Notes under the pieces: model-generated
The model's input: only the letters and a program-made list of their open reading frames with translations
Told to the model about the DNA's origin: nothing
The model's database searches: none
Source of the DNA: Sphaerisporangium fuscum
Lineage (GTDB): Bacteria > Actinomycetota > Actinomycetes > Streptosporangiales > Streptosporangiaceae
NCBI RefSeq assembly: GCF_018531465.1
Contig: NZ_JAHDTF010000031.1
Coordinates: 62,001-126,000 of the forward strand
DNA: 64,000 nt
Reading direction: 5' to 3'
Program-made: the position numbers and the translations under genes
Part shown: positions 1-8,567 of the stretch, one piece after another
Layout: the number at the start of each line of letters is the position of its first letter
How positions within the stretch are numbered: the first letter of the stretch is position 1

Positions 1-447
1 CTGCTCCTTCTGTGTGCGTATGGCGGTGTGCTGTATTTCGGGTGGCAGGACTCCGATCAGCAGGCTCTGCATGACCGCGGGATCGCGATGACCGGCGTCG
101 TGACCCGGCAGTGGGAGTCGACGACCCCGGACGGCACCGCTTCCGGGGTCGTCGTACGGCTGCCGGACGGGAGCACGCACCAGCTCCAGGGGGAGCAGTC
201 GCCGGTGGGAACGCAGGTCGTCATGACGATCGACCCGCGTGGCCACGTCGACGGTCGGCTGGGGCCGCCGCCGGGGGCACCGGATCAGGTCGCGCTGAAG
301 CTGGCAGTCGCCGGGGTGGCGGTCGGCTGTGCCGCATCATCCGCGTGCTGCGCGGGGCTTGTCACAAAGGACGTGCGGCGCCGGCCGCACCGAAGGGAAC
401 CGGTCGACCGGCCGTCCGGCGAGGGTACAGCGGTCGTGCAGAACTGA
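1..447 (+). CDS. Partial membrane-anchored hypothetical protein
   Basis: The frame is open from the first base, so the true start lies outside the window. The first visible residues are strongly hydrophobic (LLLLCAYGGVLYFGW) and look like the end of a transmembrane segment. A soluble stretch of about 75 residues follows, then a second hydrophobic helix around residues 100-120 and a basic Arg-rich cytoplasmic tail ending at 447. Two helices enclosing a small extracytoplasmic beta-rich domain resemble the DUF3592-type layout, but I cannot assign a function. The gene does not appear broken inside the window. Confidence 0.55.
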   Translation: MLLLCAYGGVLYFGWQDSDQQALHDRGIAMTGVVTRQWESTTPDGTASGVVVRLPDGSTHQLQGEQSPVGTQVVMTIDPRGHVDGRLGPPPGAPDQVALKLAVAGVAVGCAASSACCAGLVTKDVRRRPHRREPVDRPSGEGTAVVQN

Positions 448-1013
448 GCCTTCTTGGCGGCTCGGCCTGTGCCGGTGTCTCGGTGATGGCGGTGTTCTCT
501 CGACGGAGGCCGGAGAGGCGACGGCTGCACCGGAGGGCTCTGGTGTTGCAGGTCGGCACCATCCCTGGCCACTTCAGACAGCAGGTGAACTGGTACTTCG
601 ACTCCCGGCCCGGCGCCCGGTGCACCATCGCGGTCTTCATCGCCGACGACCCCGCATCAGCCGGGAGGTTCAGCGCGACGGCAGCATGACCAGGTTCTCC
701 GCCCTCCCCCCGTCCACCCGCGACCGGCTGCTCGCCACCGAGTGGTACATCCGCAGAGACGTCCCCTCCCCCAGCCCGGACACCGGCGACATCTCCGCCT
801 GAAGGCCCACCTCTGGCCGGGCGGCGCAGGGCGTGGTTCGACACAGGACGAACCGCCATGCCATGATCGAGGCGACAGAATCCATTGAGGTTCGTCGGCG
901 CCAGGTAGGTCGGTGGAGTGCGCCGGCGTGCTCGCTCGGTCGCGAGCACGGCCCGGCTCCGCCATGCGCGACGTCAGGTCGTACTTCGGGACCGAGCCCC
1001 TCCCGAAAGGACC
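448..1013. other. Gene-poor gap with one unrecognised coding-like remnant
   Basis: No convincing gene. Around 545-690 on the plus strand one frame reads as a compact domain piece (containing VNWYFDSRPGARCTIAVFIA) without a start or recognisable family. It looks like a remnant of a deleted gene. The rest has only GC-driven open frames on both strands. Confidence 0.3.
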
Positions 1014-1706
1014 ATGATGTCCACCGACCACTACGAAATGACCGGCGGCGACTACGTTCCCGACCCCGAGCGCGAGATGACCGAGCTCATCGACGGCTTC
1101 TTCGGCCACATCTCGGCGACGCTGCGCGACCACTCGCTGCCCGACCTCATCCCGGCGATACGCGCCCGGCACGCCGAACTGGAGACGGCGAACGCCCACA
1201 TGGTCGTCGACGAGCCATCGCGGCACAACCTTCGCATCACCCTCGCCCTGGTGGCGGGGTACGAGACGCTGCTTCCGCACCTCGGACGCGAGGCCGCCAT
1301 CGACGCCGTGCGGGACGCGCTGGTCGAGCCGTACGGCGAGGCGATCCGGGCGAGCAACCGGGCGATGCTGGACGCCGCGCCGGACCCGTTCGCGACCATG
1401 GTCGCCGTCAGCAAGTCCCGAGAGAAGTACGCCTTCGGCTCGACGTTCACCTTCCGGCGGACGGCCGACGACGACCGGCGTTATCTGCTGGACATCCACC
1501 GGTGCTTCTACCACGACGTGCTCGTGGCGAACTCCGCTCCGGAGCTGACGCCCGCCATGTGCGCGTTCGACGGCAACTGGATCGAGGCCATCGACCCGGA
1601 CCGGCACGGCTTCAGGTTCGAGCGTGCCACGACCATCGGACTGGGCGGCACCCACTGCCCGTTCCACTTCACCCGCACGGACACGCCGGACACCGACGCC
1701 GGTTGA
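1014..1706 (+). CDS. L-2-amino-thiazoline-4-carboxylic acid hydrolase family protein
   Basis: A 230-residue protein. The start ATG at 1014 (a second ATG follows at 1017) has a GAAAGG site a few bases upstream; the open frame extends further but without a ribosome site. The N-terminal half is helical. The C-terminal half carries the family pattern: an RCFYHD stretch, a Cys-x-Phe-Asp motif (CAFDG), a conserved RATTIGLGGTHCPFHF end with Gly-Gly and Cys. Characterised members hydrolyse the thiazoline ring of ATC on the route to cysteine, but most actinomycete members have unknown substrates. It stands alone, with no operon partner in the next 140 bases. Confidence 0.7.
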   Translation: MMSTDHYEMTGGDYVPDPEREMTELIDGFFGHISATLRDHSLPDLIPAIRARHAELETANAHMVVDEPSRHNLRITLALVAGYETLLPHLGREAAIDAVRDALVEPYGEAIRASNRAMLDAAPDPFATMVAVSKSREKYAFGSTFTFRRTADDDRRYLLDIHRCFYHDVLVANSAPELTPAMCAFDGNWIEAIDPDRHGFRFERATTIGLGGTHCPFHFTRTDTPDTDAG

Positions 1707-1852
1707 CCCCGGCGGCCGGCATGCCCGCCGCGCGGTCATGCCGGCGTCACGCGACGGTGACACCCGGCCTTCTGTGATGAGGAATGGCCGATCGCCTGCG
1801 AACCAGATGCCACCGAACGCGCGATCAGCGGTGACTCACACAGGAGGCAGCG

Positions 1853-2047
1853 ATGGCGAAGAGATCTGGCAGGCGGGCACTGGTGGCCGTGCTGGGCGCC
1901 GGTTGCCTGGCCGCGACGCTGACGGCGACGGCGGGCCCGGCCGGTGCCCTGGCCACGAGCACCGTGACGCCGGCGGTCGCCGCGCCCGTCCAGCAGGCGC
2001 AGGCCCGTGGCGAGCCCTCACGGCCCGCCACGGGCGCAGCGGTCTAG
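1853..2047 (+). CDS. Small secreted hypothetical protein
   Basis: A 64-residue ORF with an ACAGGAGG-type site just upstream of the ATG. It has a textbook Sec signal: basic start (MAKRSGRR), a hydrophobic Ala/Leu/Val core, and an Ala-x-Ala-like cut region near residues 31-35. The mature part is a short low-complexity Ala/Pro/Gln segment with no fold. The stop codon abuts the repeat element starting at 2046, so the original 3' end may have been replaced when that element inserted. Confidence 0.5.
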   Translation: MAKRSGRRALVAVLGAGCLAATLTATAGPAGALATSTVTPAVAAPVQQAQARGEPSRPATGAAV

Positions 2048-2160
2048 GGCCTGTATCGGTCTGACCCGTTAGGCGGGTCCTAGATCGACAACGACAAAGG
2101 TCTCCGGTAATTGGTTGGTCCACCTAGACACACCTGAATACCGGAGACCTCGTGGCCACC
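2046..2160 (+). repeat. Hairpin-bearing repeat element, copy A
   Basis: Begins AGGGCCTG and contains a perfect 12-bp inverted repeat: AGGTCTCCGGTA at 2098-2109 and TACCGGAGACCT at 2139-2150, followed by CGTGGCCACC. The same order of blocks occurs at 11971-12088 (copy B). It looks like the end of an insertion element. A GTG-started frame of about 49 codons follows (2152-2301) but matches nothing I know. The remainder to 2412 holds only the ribosome site for the next gene. Confidence 0.6.
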
Positions 2161-2412
2161 TCAGCGGTGACGAGGCGGTTCGACCTGGCGCGGACGACTC
2201 TTCGCCGCGGGCTCGCGGGCCCCCTGATTGAGCGGTTGCCCGGACCAGCAGAGGGTCATTATCCTGTGCGACGGCGCGAAGGGCGCCTGATCACTCAATG
2301 ACGAGGGAGGTTGATGAATATGGCTGCCAGCAGCCGTCTTCAGCATGCCCTTGTCCGGTCCGCGCGGGACTAGAGCGCGGACCGGGTCGTCACCAACGAC
2401 CAGGAGACTCAG

Positions 2413-2937
2413 GTGTCTTCCTCTTTTCTCTCAGTGACCGATGCCGATCTGACCACCGACCGGCTCATCTTGCGGCCGTGGACCCCCGGCGAGGTCACCG
2501 CCGTCCTGGACGGCGCCCGGCCGGCGCACTGGGCGCAGGACTTCCCCGCCGAGGGTGACCAGGTCATCGCCGGGCTGTTCGCCGAACATCCCGCGTGGCT
2601 GGGCGACTACGGCCACCGCCAGATCATCGAGCGCGACGGCGGTCTGGTGGTCGGGTCGATCGGCCTGTTCTGGCCGCCCACCGACGGCACCCTGGAGCTC
2701 GGGTACGGCGTCGTGCCCTCCCGGCGGGGCCGCGGCTACGCTCCCGAGGCCACGCGGGCACTGGCCGCGTTCGCCCTCACCGCACCAGGCGTCCACACGG
2801 TCCACGCCAACGTGGAACTGTCGAATCCCGCCTCGGTCCGGGTCCTTGAGAAGGCCGGCTTCCAGCGGTCGCACACCGACGCCGAGCAGAACACCGCCCG
2901 GTTCGTCCTGAGCACGACGCCACCGGCTGAGCAGTAA
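2413..2937 (+). CDS. GNAT family N-acetyltransferase (RimJ/RimL type)
   Basis: A 174-residue protein with a GTG start behind AGGAG at 2400-2404. The order is typical for the RimJ/RimL branch: N-terminal LTTDRLILRPWTPGE, a central strand (ELGYGVVPSRRGRGYA) containing the acetyl-CoA pyrophosphate loop R-R-G-R-G-Y, and the C-terminal NVELSNPASVRVLEKAGF element. It should transfer acetyl from acetyl-CoA to an amine; the acceptor (protein N-terminus or small molecule) cannot be read from sequence. It is a single-gene unit closed by a strong terminator. Confidence 0.85.
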   Translation: MSSSFLSVTDADLTTDRLILRPWTPGEVTAVLDGARPAHWAQDFPAEGDQVIAGLFAEHPAWLGDYGHRQIIERDGGLVVGSIGLFWPPTDGTLELGYGVVPSRRGRGYAPEATRALAAFALTAPGVHTVHANVELSNPASVRVLEKAGFQRSHTDAEQNTARFVLSTTPPAEQ

Positions 2938-2943
2938 CCGACC

Positions 2944-2981
2944 CAGAGGGCCGGCAGCTGCATCCTGCTGCCGGCCCTCTG
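2944..2981 (+). terminator. Strong hairpin terminator after the GNAT gene
   Basis: A perfect 14-bp GC-rich stem (CAGAGGGCCGGCAG paired with CTGCCGGCCCTCTG) around a 10-nt loop begins seven bases after the GNAT stop codon. No U-tract follows, which is usual for actinomycete terminators. Confidence 0.8.
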
Positions 2982-3426
2982 CCGACATCCACGAGACACA
3001 CAGGCAGGCCTGGTGCCCGGGTCGCCGTCACCAGGGGCAAAGTAGCTGTGAGTGACGCTGTAACCGCGGCAGAACGGGCCAACGGCCCTGGTCTACCGGC
3101 GGGTGGGGGGTGCGGGAACTTGTGTTCCCGGGAGTCCGGAACCCCTCCTCGATCAAGGCTCCGACCTGCGCCGACTCGCTACTAATCACTCTTGACGAGT
3201 CCGCCACTGCGGCAGACTCGGGCCTGACAGCCGTCAGCGGTGAGCACTGACAGCTACCGGACGTTGAGTCCTCCGCAAAGATCGTGCCCCCGCTGGTCGG
3301 CCGGGAGAGTTCATCGCCGCTGGGATGTCGTGCCCGCCCTTACGAGCGTGAGCACTGCTTGATTGGTTCACTGACGGTTCTCCCGCGGGCTGTTGAGTTG
3401 ATCGATGCCGAAGACCAGGAGAAGCG
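2982..3426 (+). other. Non-coding leader of an IS110-type element
   Basis: About 445 bases with no gene. The last ~150 bases lead into an IS110-type transposase start with an AGGAG site at 3418-3422. In the IS110 group the segment between the left end and the transposase encodes the bridge RNA, so a degraded bridge-RNA locus could lie here. I see no clear element boundary or convincing stem-loops by eye. Confidence 0.3.
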
Positions 3427-3920
3427 TTGCGTCTGTTCGTGGGAGATGACTGGGGCGAGCAGCATCACGATGTCGAGCTGATGGACGCCTCGGGACGCAG
3501 GCCGGCAAAGGCTCGCCTGCCCGAGGGAGTGGCGGGAATGGCCAAGCTGCACGCGATGATCGCCGGACAGATCGGCGACGATGGAAACACCGCCGAAGTC
3601 GAAGTCCTGGTGGGGATCGAGACCGACCGCGGCCCGTGGGTGCAGGCGCTGCTGACCGCTGGATACACGGTGCTGGCGGTGAATCCGCTTCAGGCGGCTT
3701 GGAGGCGTTCGAGGACCTGGTGGAAGACCATTTTGGCCGGCACCCGGCCGCTGAGATCGTGCTATCACAGCCTGGGCTGGGGACCTGGCTATGTCAGCGA
3801 GTTCTGGCAGCGCTTGTCGCCGAGTTTCGACAGCACTCCGCGATCTTCCAGCGTGCAGAATGTTGGCGAGAAGCAGCACCGGCCGGGCCTTCGCCGCCGT
3901 GGTAGCTGGGCTAAGGCGTG
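3427..3920 (+). pseudogene. IS110-family transposase, internally deleted and frameshifted
   Basis: The TTG start follows AGGAG. Residues 1-90 are the N-terminal RuvC-like DEDD domain (start RLFVGDDWGEQHHD; later VGIETDRGPWVQALL and AVNPLQAA). At about 3695-3700 the reading jumps frame directly to the C-terminal domain (FEDLVEDHFGRHPAAEIVL, then SQPGLG and QRVLA), so roughly 130 middle residues are gone. A further shift near 3810 leads to a degraded FDSTPRSSSVQNV stretch. It cannot be active. Confidence 0.8.
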
Positions 3921-4405
3921 GCACGCCGAGGGGCGGCGAGGCGCTCTGCGGCGGCCGTGATGAACGCCGACACTGCGGCTTCGAACTCCGCCTCGCGGGT
4001 CTTGAGCTCACCGTGGTCGGCCGCGCCGCGCAGTACGTCCATGTGTGCGAACGCGGCGTCGGCGAGCGGCTCGGGCTGACCTGACACCAGCCGCAACCGG
4101 AAGCGTGCAGTCTCGGCCACAGCGCCAAGGCGGTCGGCCTCAGCGAGCGCCTGGTTGAGTGCGGCGGGATCCGACCGCCGCAGCCACGCAGTGACGACAG
4201 CGCGCTTAAGCTCGGTCACCGCGGCCGCGAACTCACTGTAGGCGGCCAGATGTTCCTGGCGCCGCAGCTCCTCGCGTGCGACCGCCTCAGCCCGCGCAGC
4301 GGTCCGCTGCTGGAACAGGTAGGTGCTGAAGGACCCCATCAAAGTTCCGAGGACGGCGATCAGGCTCCCGAGGACAGCGCTCACCCTCAAGAGTTGATCA
4401 CACAA
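3911..4405 (-). CDS. Membrane-anchored coiled-coil hypothetical protein
   Basis: A 164-residue protein. An N-terminal helix (LLRVSAVLGSLIAVLGTLMG) is predicted to span the membrane. It is followed by a charged, Ala/Glu/Arg-rich helical region (residues 33-164) with heptad-like spacing and no Pro until the extreme C-terminus, consistent with a cytoplasmic coiled coil. Similar small proteins are common and uncharacterised in streptomycetes. It overlaps the tail of the IS110 relic on the other strand by about 10 bases. Nothing shows its job. Confidence 0.6.
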   Translation of the reverse strand: MCDQLLRVSAVLGSLIAVLGTLMGSFSTYLFQQRTAARAEAVAREELRRQEHLAAYSEFAAAVTELKRAVVTAWLRRSDPAALNQALAEADRLGAVAETARFRLRLVSGQPEPLADAAFAHMDVLRGAADHGELKTREAEFEAAVSAFITAAAERLAAPRRATP

Positions 4406-4621
4406 ACCAGCGGCGAGCTAATCATCGTCTTCGGGAGTGGTACCCCGATCGATTACTTCACCGCCGGTACGAGCGGCAGCTATCCGGGGAGACGGACGTG
4501 AGCCCGGCTCCCCGGCCCGTGCGAAGGATGCTGTCGAAACGCGTCAACATAGCCAGGTGACTGCGCGAAGCGCTGTCGGCCTCGATCAACAAACGCTGTC
4601 GTGCCTCACCGACAAAGTCAG

Positions 4622-4690
4622 GGACCGGTCCTCGGCGCCCGGGTGCTCGCAGAGTTCGGCGACGCCGAGGGTCGCTACCTCCGGCCGCGA
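4622..4690 (+). pseudogene. Second IS110-family transposase relic (C-terminal piece)
   Basis: One plus-strand frame reads GPVLGARVLAEFGDAEGRY, the conserved C-terminal block of IS110 transposases, with no surrounding open frame. It corresponds to the same domain as the GLGTWLCQRVLA region of the relic at 3427-3920 but is too different to be a simple duplicate. The 4406-4749 interval holds nothing else recognisable. Confidence 0.5.
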
Positions 4691-4749
4691 CGTGTGCCAG
4701 GCGATGCGGGCGACGGGGATCGACGTACCGGTGGTCTTGCGCTCTGAGC

Positions 4750-5067
4750 TTGGAACGTGCGGTTTTCCATAGCGGGTTCTTCTTCCACAACGCCGTCATC
4801 GACGCGGGGGCGTTCTTCGACGGGGCCGTCTTCCATGGCTCAGTGAATCTGTCGGCCACCGTGTTCACAGGGGGGCAGGCACGTTTCCCCGAAGCCGAGT
4901 TCCACAGCGACGTCTACTTTCTTGAGACGGACTTCCACGGGAATGTTCGCTTCGACGTGGCGATCTTCCACGGCGACGTCTCGTTCCGCCGAACCGTTTT
5001 CCGAGCAGGCGTCTGGTTCGGGAGCTGGACGGAGGGGGCTCCTCATGTCCCCAGTGCAGCGTGCTGA
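4750..5067 (+). pseudogene. Pentapeptide-repeat protein fragment
   Basis: A 105-residue frame of near-perfect five-residue periodicity with Phe or Val at the centre (AVFHSGFFFHNAVIDAGAFF and similar to about residue 92), the signature of a right-handed quadrilateral beta helix. No ribosome site precedes it and the frame runs open upstream, so the N-terminus is lost; the last residues (TEGAPHVPSAAC) leave the pattern. A related fragment lies at 47700-47851. Members include DNA-gyrase protection proteins and many of unknown role; none can be inferred here. Confidence 0.55.
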
Positions 5068-5340
5068 GAAGCGATCTTCCACGGACAACTGAGATTCTCC
5101 GAGGTGTCCGTGCTGAACCCGGCAGGGCCCAACGTGTGGCCTGCGGGCTGGCAGTTCAGACCAGGTGGAGGCGAAGCGGCCACCTTGCGACTCGTACCTG
5201 CCCACGCCACACCCACCCCACCTGCTGTCACCGGCTCTTCAGCCACCGCATGAGACGTGTCGGCCACGTCCGGCGAGGTGGTCGACAGGCGCCATGGGTG
5301 TCGCCGGGCGCCAAAAGATGCCTGATGACCCGGCGGGGAG

Positions 5341-5392
5341 TCGGGGACGGCATGTGTCCGGCATGGGGCACCGAAAGACGTGCCGTCCCCGA
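5341..5392 (-). terminator. Hairpin terminator for the secreted protein gene
   Basis: TCGGGGACGGCA (5341-5352) pairs perfectly with TGCCGTCCCCGA (5381-5392), a 12-bp stem with a 28-nt loop. It lies immediately after the stop of the minus-strand gene at 5396-5857. The rest of 5068-5340 holds nothing I recognise. Confidence 0.65.
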
Positions 5393-5395
5393 GCG

Positions 5396-5857
5396 TCAGA
5401 AGCGCAGTTCAGGGCTCAGGTCGAACCCCCAGGAGTCCGCATCCCCATTCGTGTCGGTCCCGAACACTGTGGCCTGCGTCGCGTAGGCGTGACCGGGCGT
5501 GGCGTTGAAGTGCGGTATTTCGTAGTGCCCGGTGGCGCAGGGGAACTGCTGGCTCCGGGCCGTCCGGTGGATCGTCCGGTCTATCGCATACAGCACGACC
5601 AAGCAGTTACCCGGTATCCGGTCGACGGTGTTGATGTACATGTCCGGGTACACCTGGGTCTGCGTACCCCGGTTGCTGATGCAGTCCCCGATGTCCCAGC
5701 CGGGGAGGCGGAGGTTGGTGGAGTGCTTGTAGCAACCTCCCCCCGAAACGGCGAGGGAGGCCGCCCCCGATGACGACGCCTGCGCGACGGGTGCCGCGAG
5801 CAACGAGGAGACGATCGTCACCGTGCCCACGACCATGGCGGCATACCGCTTCTCCAT
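5396..5857 (-). CDS. Secreted hypothetical protein
   Basis: A 153-residue protein with a clear Sec signal peptide (MEKRYAAM, hydrophobic core, cut near AQASS around residue 28). The mature domain of about 125 residues contains a few Cys (GGGCYKH, GDCISNRG, GNCLVV, FPCATGH), which could form two disulfides, and aromatic beta-type segments. I do not recognise the family. It is monocistronic with its own terminator. The upstream region is unusually A+T-rich for this window, consistent with a promoter or recent acquisition. Confidence 0.7.
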   Translation of the reverse strand: MEKRYAAMVVGTVTIVSSLLAAPVAQASSSGAASLAVSGGGCYKHSTNLRLPGWDIGDCISNRGTQTQVYPDMYINTVDRIPGNCLVVLYAIDRTIHRTARSQQFPCATGHYEIPHFNATPGHAYATQATVFGTDTNGDADSWGFDLSPELRF

Positions 5858-6419
5858 AGAGCGAACCCTTCTGTTGGACGGGTCATCCGGCGCCTATCGC
5901 CGCGCACGACGATTCCGGAATCGGAACACCGAATGCGACCGGGAACGATGCCCGATCGATTGCCACCATCGCTGAATGAGGAGATACGCGCCAGTCCGCC
6001 GATGCACACGCGAACAAACAATCAATTCCTGAACAATGCGAACAACGGGTCTCTCCAAGACGGCCTGCCGTATCACCAGGCCCGACATGCCGGTCATGTC
6101 AGTACAGGGGGCAGGGAAATTCCGGCCGAAAATGCGCCCAAAGTCTTCGCCTCTTCGCTGGTTTGAACAATCGCAAATGGCGATGAGGCACCCGCCCCGG
6201 GCCCTCGAGGTACGTGGAATGCAGGCAAATCCGTACGGCGGTGGTCTCGCTTCCGGGGGGGACGGAAACGCCTTTTCGCCGTTCCGGCCTGCGGCCGGCT
6301 TGCTCGCCAAGGTCGGAGCGGTCGCCGCCCAGGACGTCGTCATCAGCACCTTGGAACTGCAGTGTCCACACCTTGGGGGAAGGCCCAGTAACGCCCAGCC
6401 CGGTCCGTGGCCGATCGGC
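5858..6419. other. A+T-richer intergenic region with GCGAACAA direct repeats
   Basis: No gene. From about 5890 to 6160 the base composition drops well below that of the neighbours. GCGAACAA occurs twice in direct orientation at 6010-6017 and 6038-6045, 28 bases apart, upstream of the secreted protein gene; these may bind a regulator. The remainder to 6419 has only shadow frames. Confidence 0.35.
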
Positions 6420-6983
6420 TCAGCGGCGGACGCGGTAGCGGATGTGGGTGGCCTCGGGCGTGTCGAGCACCTGAATGATCTCCAACTCGATCTCCGACGA
6501 CAGGACGTCGAACAACCGGCGCCCTGCGCCCAGGAGTACTGGAATGTGGTGGATCTGCACTTCATCCAGTACTCCGGCCTCGAGGGCCTGCTGCACCGTG
6601 TACGCGCCGCCACGAATCTGGACGTCCCGTTCCCCGGCGGCGGCCTTCGCCTGCGCCATCGCGCTTTCGATCCCGTCGTTCACGTAGGTCACCAGTGGAT
6701 AGCCCCACCTGGCGGCCGGGCTGGGCGGCCGGTGGCTGGGAACGAAGATCGGGAGACCGCCGTGAGAGCCGCCCCAGTGGTCCATGAGCTCAGCGGTCCG
6801 CCGTCCCGCGAGGATCGCACCAGCCCCGTTCCATTCGTCTTGGAACTGCTTGACCGGCCCGGGATGCTGGTCCGAGTCAGCCCACTTGTGCAGCCGCTCG
6901 CCATCGTTGCCGCCGAGGAAGTCGTTGGGATCGGCGATGTACCCGTCGAGGGACATCGACATGTCGAGCACTGATTTGGACAT
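6420..6983 (-). CDS. Dihydrofolate reductase family protein (RibD C-terminal fold)
   Basis: A 187-residue protein of the DHFR/RibD-C superfamily. It starts with SVLDMSMSLDGYIADPND, the family's first strand and loop, has a central GAILAGRRTAELMDHW nucleotide-binding segment, then VQIRGGAYTVQQALEAGVLDEVQIHHIPVLLGAGRRLFD, where the GG and the LLGAG turn contact NADP(H). Such stand-alone proteins are NADPH-dependent reductases of unknown substrate and should not be read as folate enzymes. The ATG has GGAG upstream. No partner gene is adjacent. Confidence 0.85.
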   Translation of the reverse strand: MSKSVLDMSMSLDGYIADPNDFLGGNDGERLHKWADSDQHPGPVKQFQDEWNGAGAILAGRRTAELMDHWGGSHGGLPIFVPSHRPPSPAARWGYPLVTYVNDGIESAMAQAKAAAGERDVQIRGGAYTVQQALEAGVLDEVQIHHIPVLLGAGRRLFDVLSSEIELEIIQVLDTPEATHIRYRVRR

Positions 6984-7049
6984 GGCCCACTCCTTGTTTC
7001 ACGGCGTGGCCCCTCGGCCACCGCCTGTTCCCGGGTCCGGAGATCGACT

Positions 7050-7155
7050 GTGTCCCCAGAACACCCGCCGGCTCCCTGGCCGACACCGCCCGCGCGAACC
7101 TCGGATACGCCGTCCGGTCGATCGACGCCACCCGAACCCCCGAAATCGCCACCAA
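7050..7155 (-). pseudogene. Tn3-family transposase N-terminal relic
   Basis: About 28 codons (start MVAISGVRVASIDRTAYPRF, continuing ARAVSARE) match the opening DUF4158-like segment of one branch of Tn3 transposases, then the similarity stops. This branch differs from the transposase at 21-24 kb, so it is an independent relic. Confidence 0.5.
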
Positions 7156-7659
7156 CCAGCGCGAACCCCAGGAGTCTAACGATCAGTGATCAAGAGCGCG
7201 GCCCGTTTCTGCCGTATTCCGGTGGCACCCCTCGATTCCCCAGAGTTCACGCGAACCGAAGGTTCATCAGGCTGAGCTGAGAGGCCTTCACTCATCGTGG
7301 ATGGTATGGTCCGGCCGCAGTGCCGCCAGCGCGAAGGTCAACATGATCCCCAGTAGACGGAGGCCACCCGCACGTCAACCACCTTGACCGTTTTCGTCCG
7401 GTTTGGCGGGCCGGGGAACTCCTCTTCGGTGACCCGCCGGCGGCCAAGTTCGACAGCACGTCGGACTCGAGGGCCGACAGCCCCCGAGTCGTGCCGCAGG
7501 TCGCGGGCGACCTGGGCGTCGGGCAGCAGGCGCACCCCGCGGCACCCATCCACCCGCGTCGCTCCGGCCGCTCGACGTGTCCCCCGACATCGGCGGGCCG
7601 CACCAGCGACCGCCGAAACCCGCTTGTCGCCCCGCGGGGCACCGCTCTACCTTGCCGAT
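7156..7659. other. Gap with unassigned remnants
   Basis: About 500 bases without an intact gene. A minus-strand frame around 7340-7500 has protein-like composition (EEEFPGPPNRTKTVKVVDV and onwards) but no start and no family I know. It is probably the tail of a lost gene. Confidence 0.25.
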
Positions 7660-8316
7660 GTGACCCTCTTCTCACACTCGTGGACGGCGCTGCGCGCGGC
7701 GGTCGCCGAACTGCCGGACGAAGATTTCGCCAGGCCGTCCGGCTGCGCCGGCTGGCTCGTACGGGACCTGGTGTGCCATCTGGTCATCGACGCCCAGGAC
7801 GTACTGATCACCCTGGTGACCCCGGCCGACACCGAACCGACCCGCGACGCGGTGACCTACTGGGACGTCACCGCGACACCGCCGACCGGCCAGGACCCGC
7901 TCGACGCGCTGATCGTCCGGCTGGCCGCCGCCTACCAGGAACCCTGGCTGCTGAAGTTCCACCTCGACGACGTCGGCTCCGCCGCCGGCCGCGCCGCCGA
8001 CCTCGCCGACCCGGGCCTTCGGGTCGGCACCCGCGGGGAGGTCCTCACCGCCGGCGACTACCTCGGCGCCTACGTCCTTGAGTGGACGCTGCACCACCTC
8101 GACCTGGTCGCCCACCTGCCGGACGCGGCGCAGCCGCCCGCGCAGGGGCTCGCCCGGTCCCGCGAGATGCTGGAGAAGATCGCCGGCGCCGCGTTCCCCG
8201 CGTCGTTCTCCGACAAGGACGCGCTGCTGGTCGGCACCGGACGGCGCGCCCCCTCGGAGGCGGAGAAGGCCGACCTGGGCGAGCTGGCCGCAACACTCCC
8301 ACTCGTCCTCGGCTGA
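7660..8316 (+). CDS. Maleylpyruvate isomerase N-terminal domain protein (mycothiol/DinB-like)
   Basis: From GTG 7660 the protein has 218 residues, chosen because the family begins close to the SHSWTALRAAVAELP segment; the frame runs open upstream but without family sequence. It shows the DinB-like four-helix bundle motif CAGWLVRDLVCHLVIDAQDV (first metal His) and a later EWTLHHLDLVAHL with two more His, the three-His metal site of MDMPI_N proteins. Family members are mycothiol-dependent isomerases or thiol transferases; the substrate here is unknown. It is a lone gene. Confidence 0.7.
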   Translation: MTLFSHSWTALRAAVAELPDEDFARPSGCAGWLVRDLVCHLVIDAQDVLITLVTPADTEPTRDAVTYWDVTATPPTGQDPLDALIVRLAAAYQEPWLLKFHLDDVGSAAGRAADLADPGLRVGTRGEVLTAGDYLGAYVLEWTLHHLDLVAHLPDAAQPPAQGLARSREMLEKIAGAAFPASFSDKDALLVGTGRRAPSEAEKADLGELAATLPLVLG

Positions 8317-8567
8317 TCAACCCCGCGTCACGCGGTCGGCGCGACGTTGACGACGATCGCGATGACGTGCCGCTGACCAGCGAAGGCATCACCGTGGACG
8401 ACACCACCGGCCTGCCGGCCGCAAGCTCGGCCTGCCCTCGCCGAGAACGGCCACCGCAGAGGTGCTCGCCGATGCGGGCCGCAGTGGCGAATCGGCGCGC
8501 ACCACCCGCCCATCTCAAGGCCGATCGCACATGCGCCCTCCCGCGGGCCGCGGGGCGTCTTCACCCG

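Noticed and set aside
657..1763. A 368-codon minus-strand frame
   Set aside because: It overlaps the ATC-hydrolase-like gene in antisense and has only Val/Arg/Gly repeats from GC bias.
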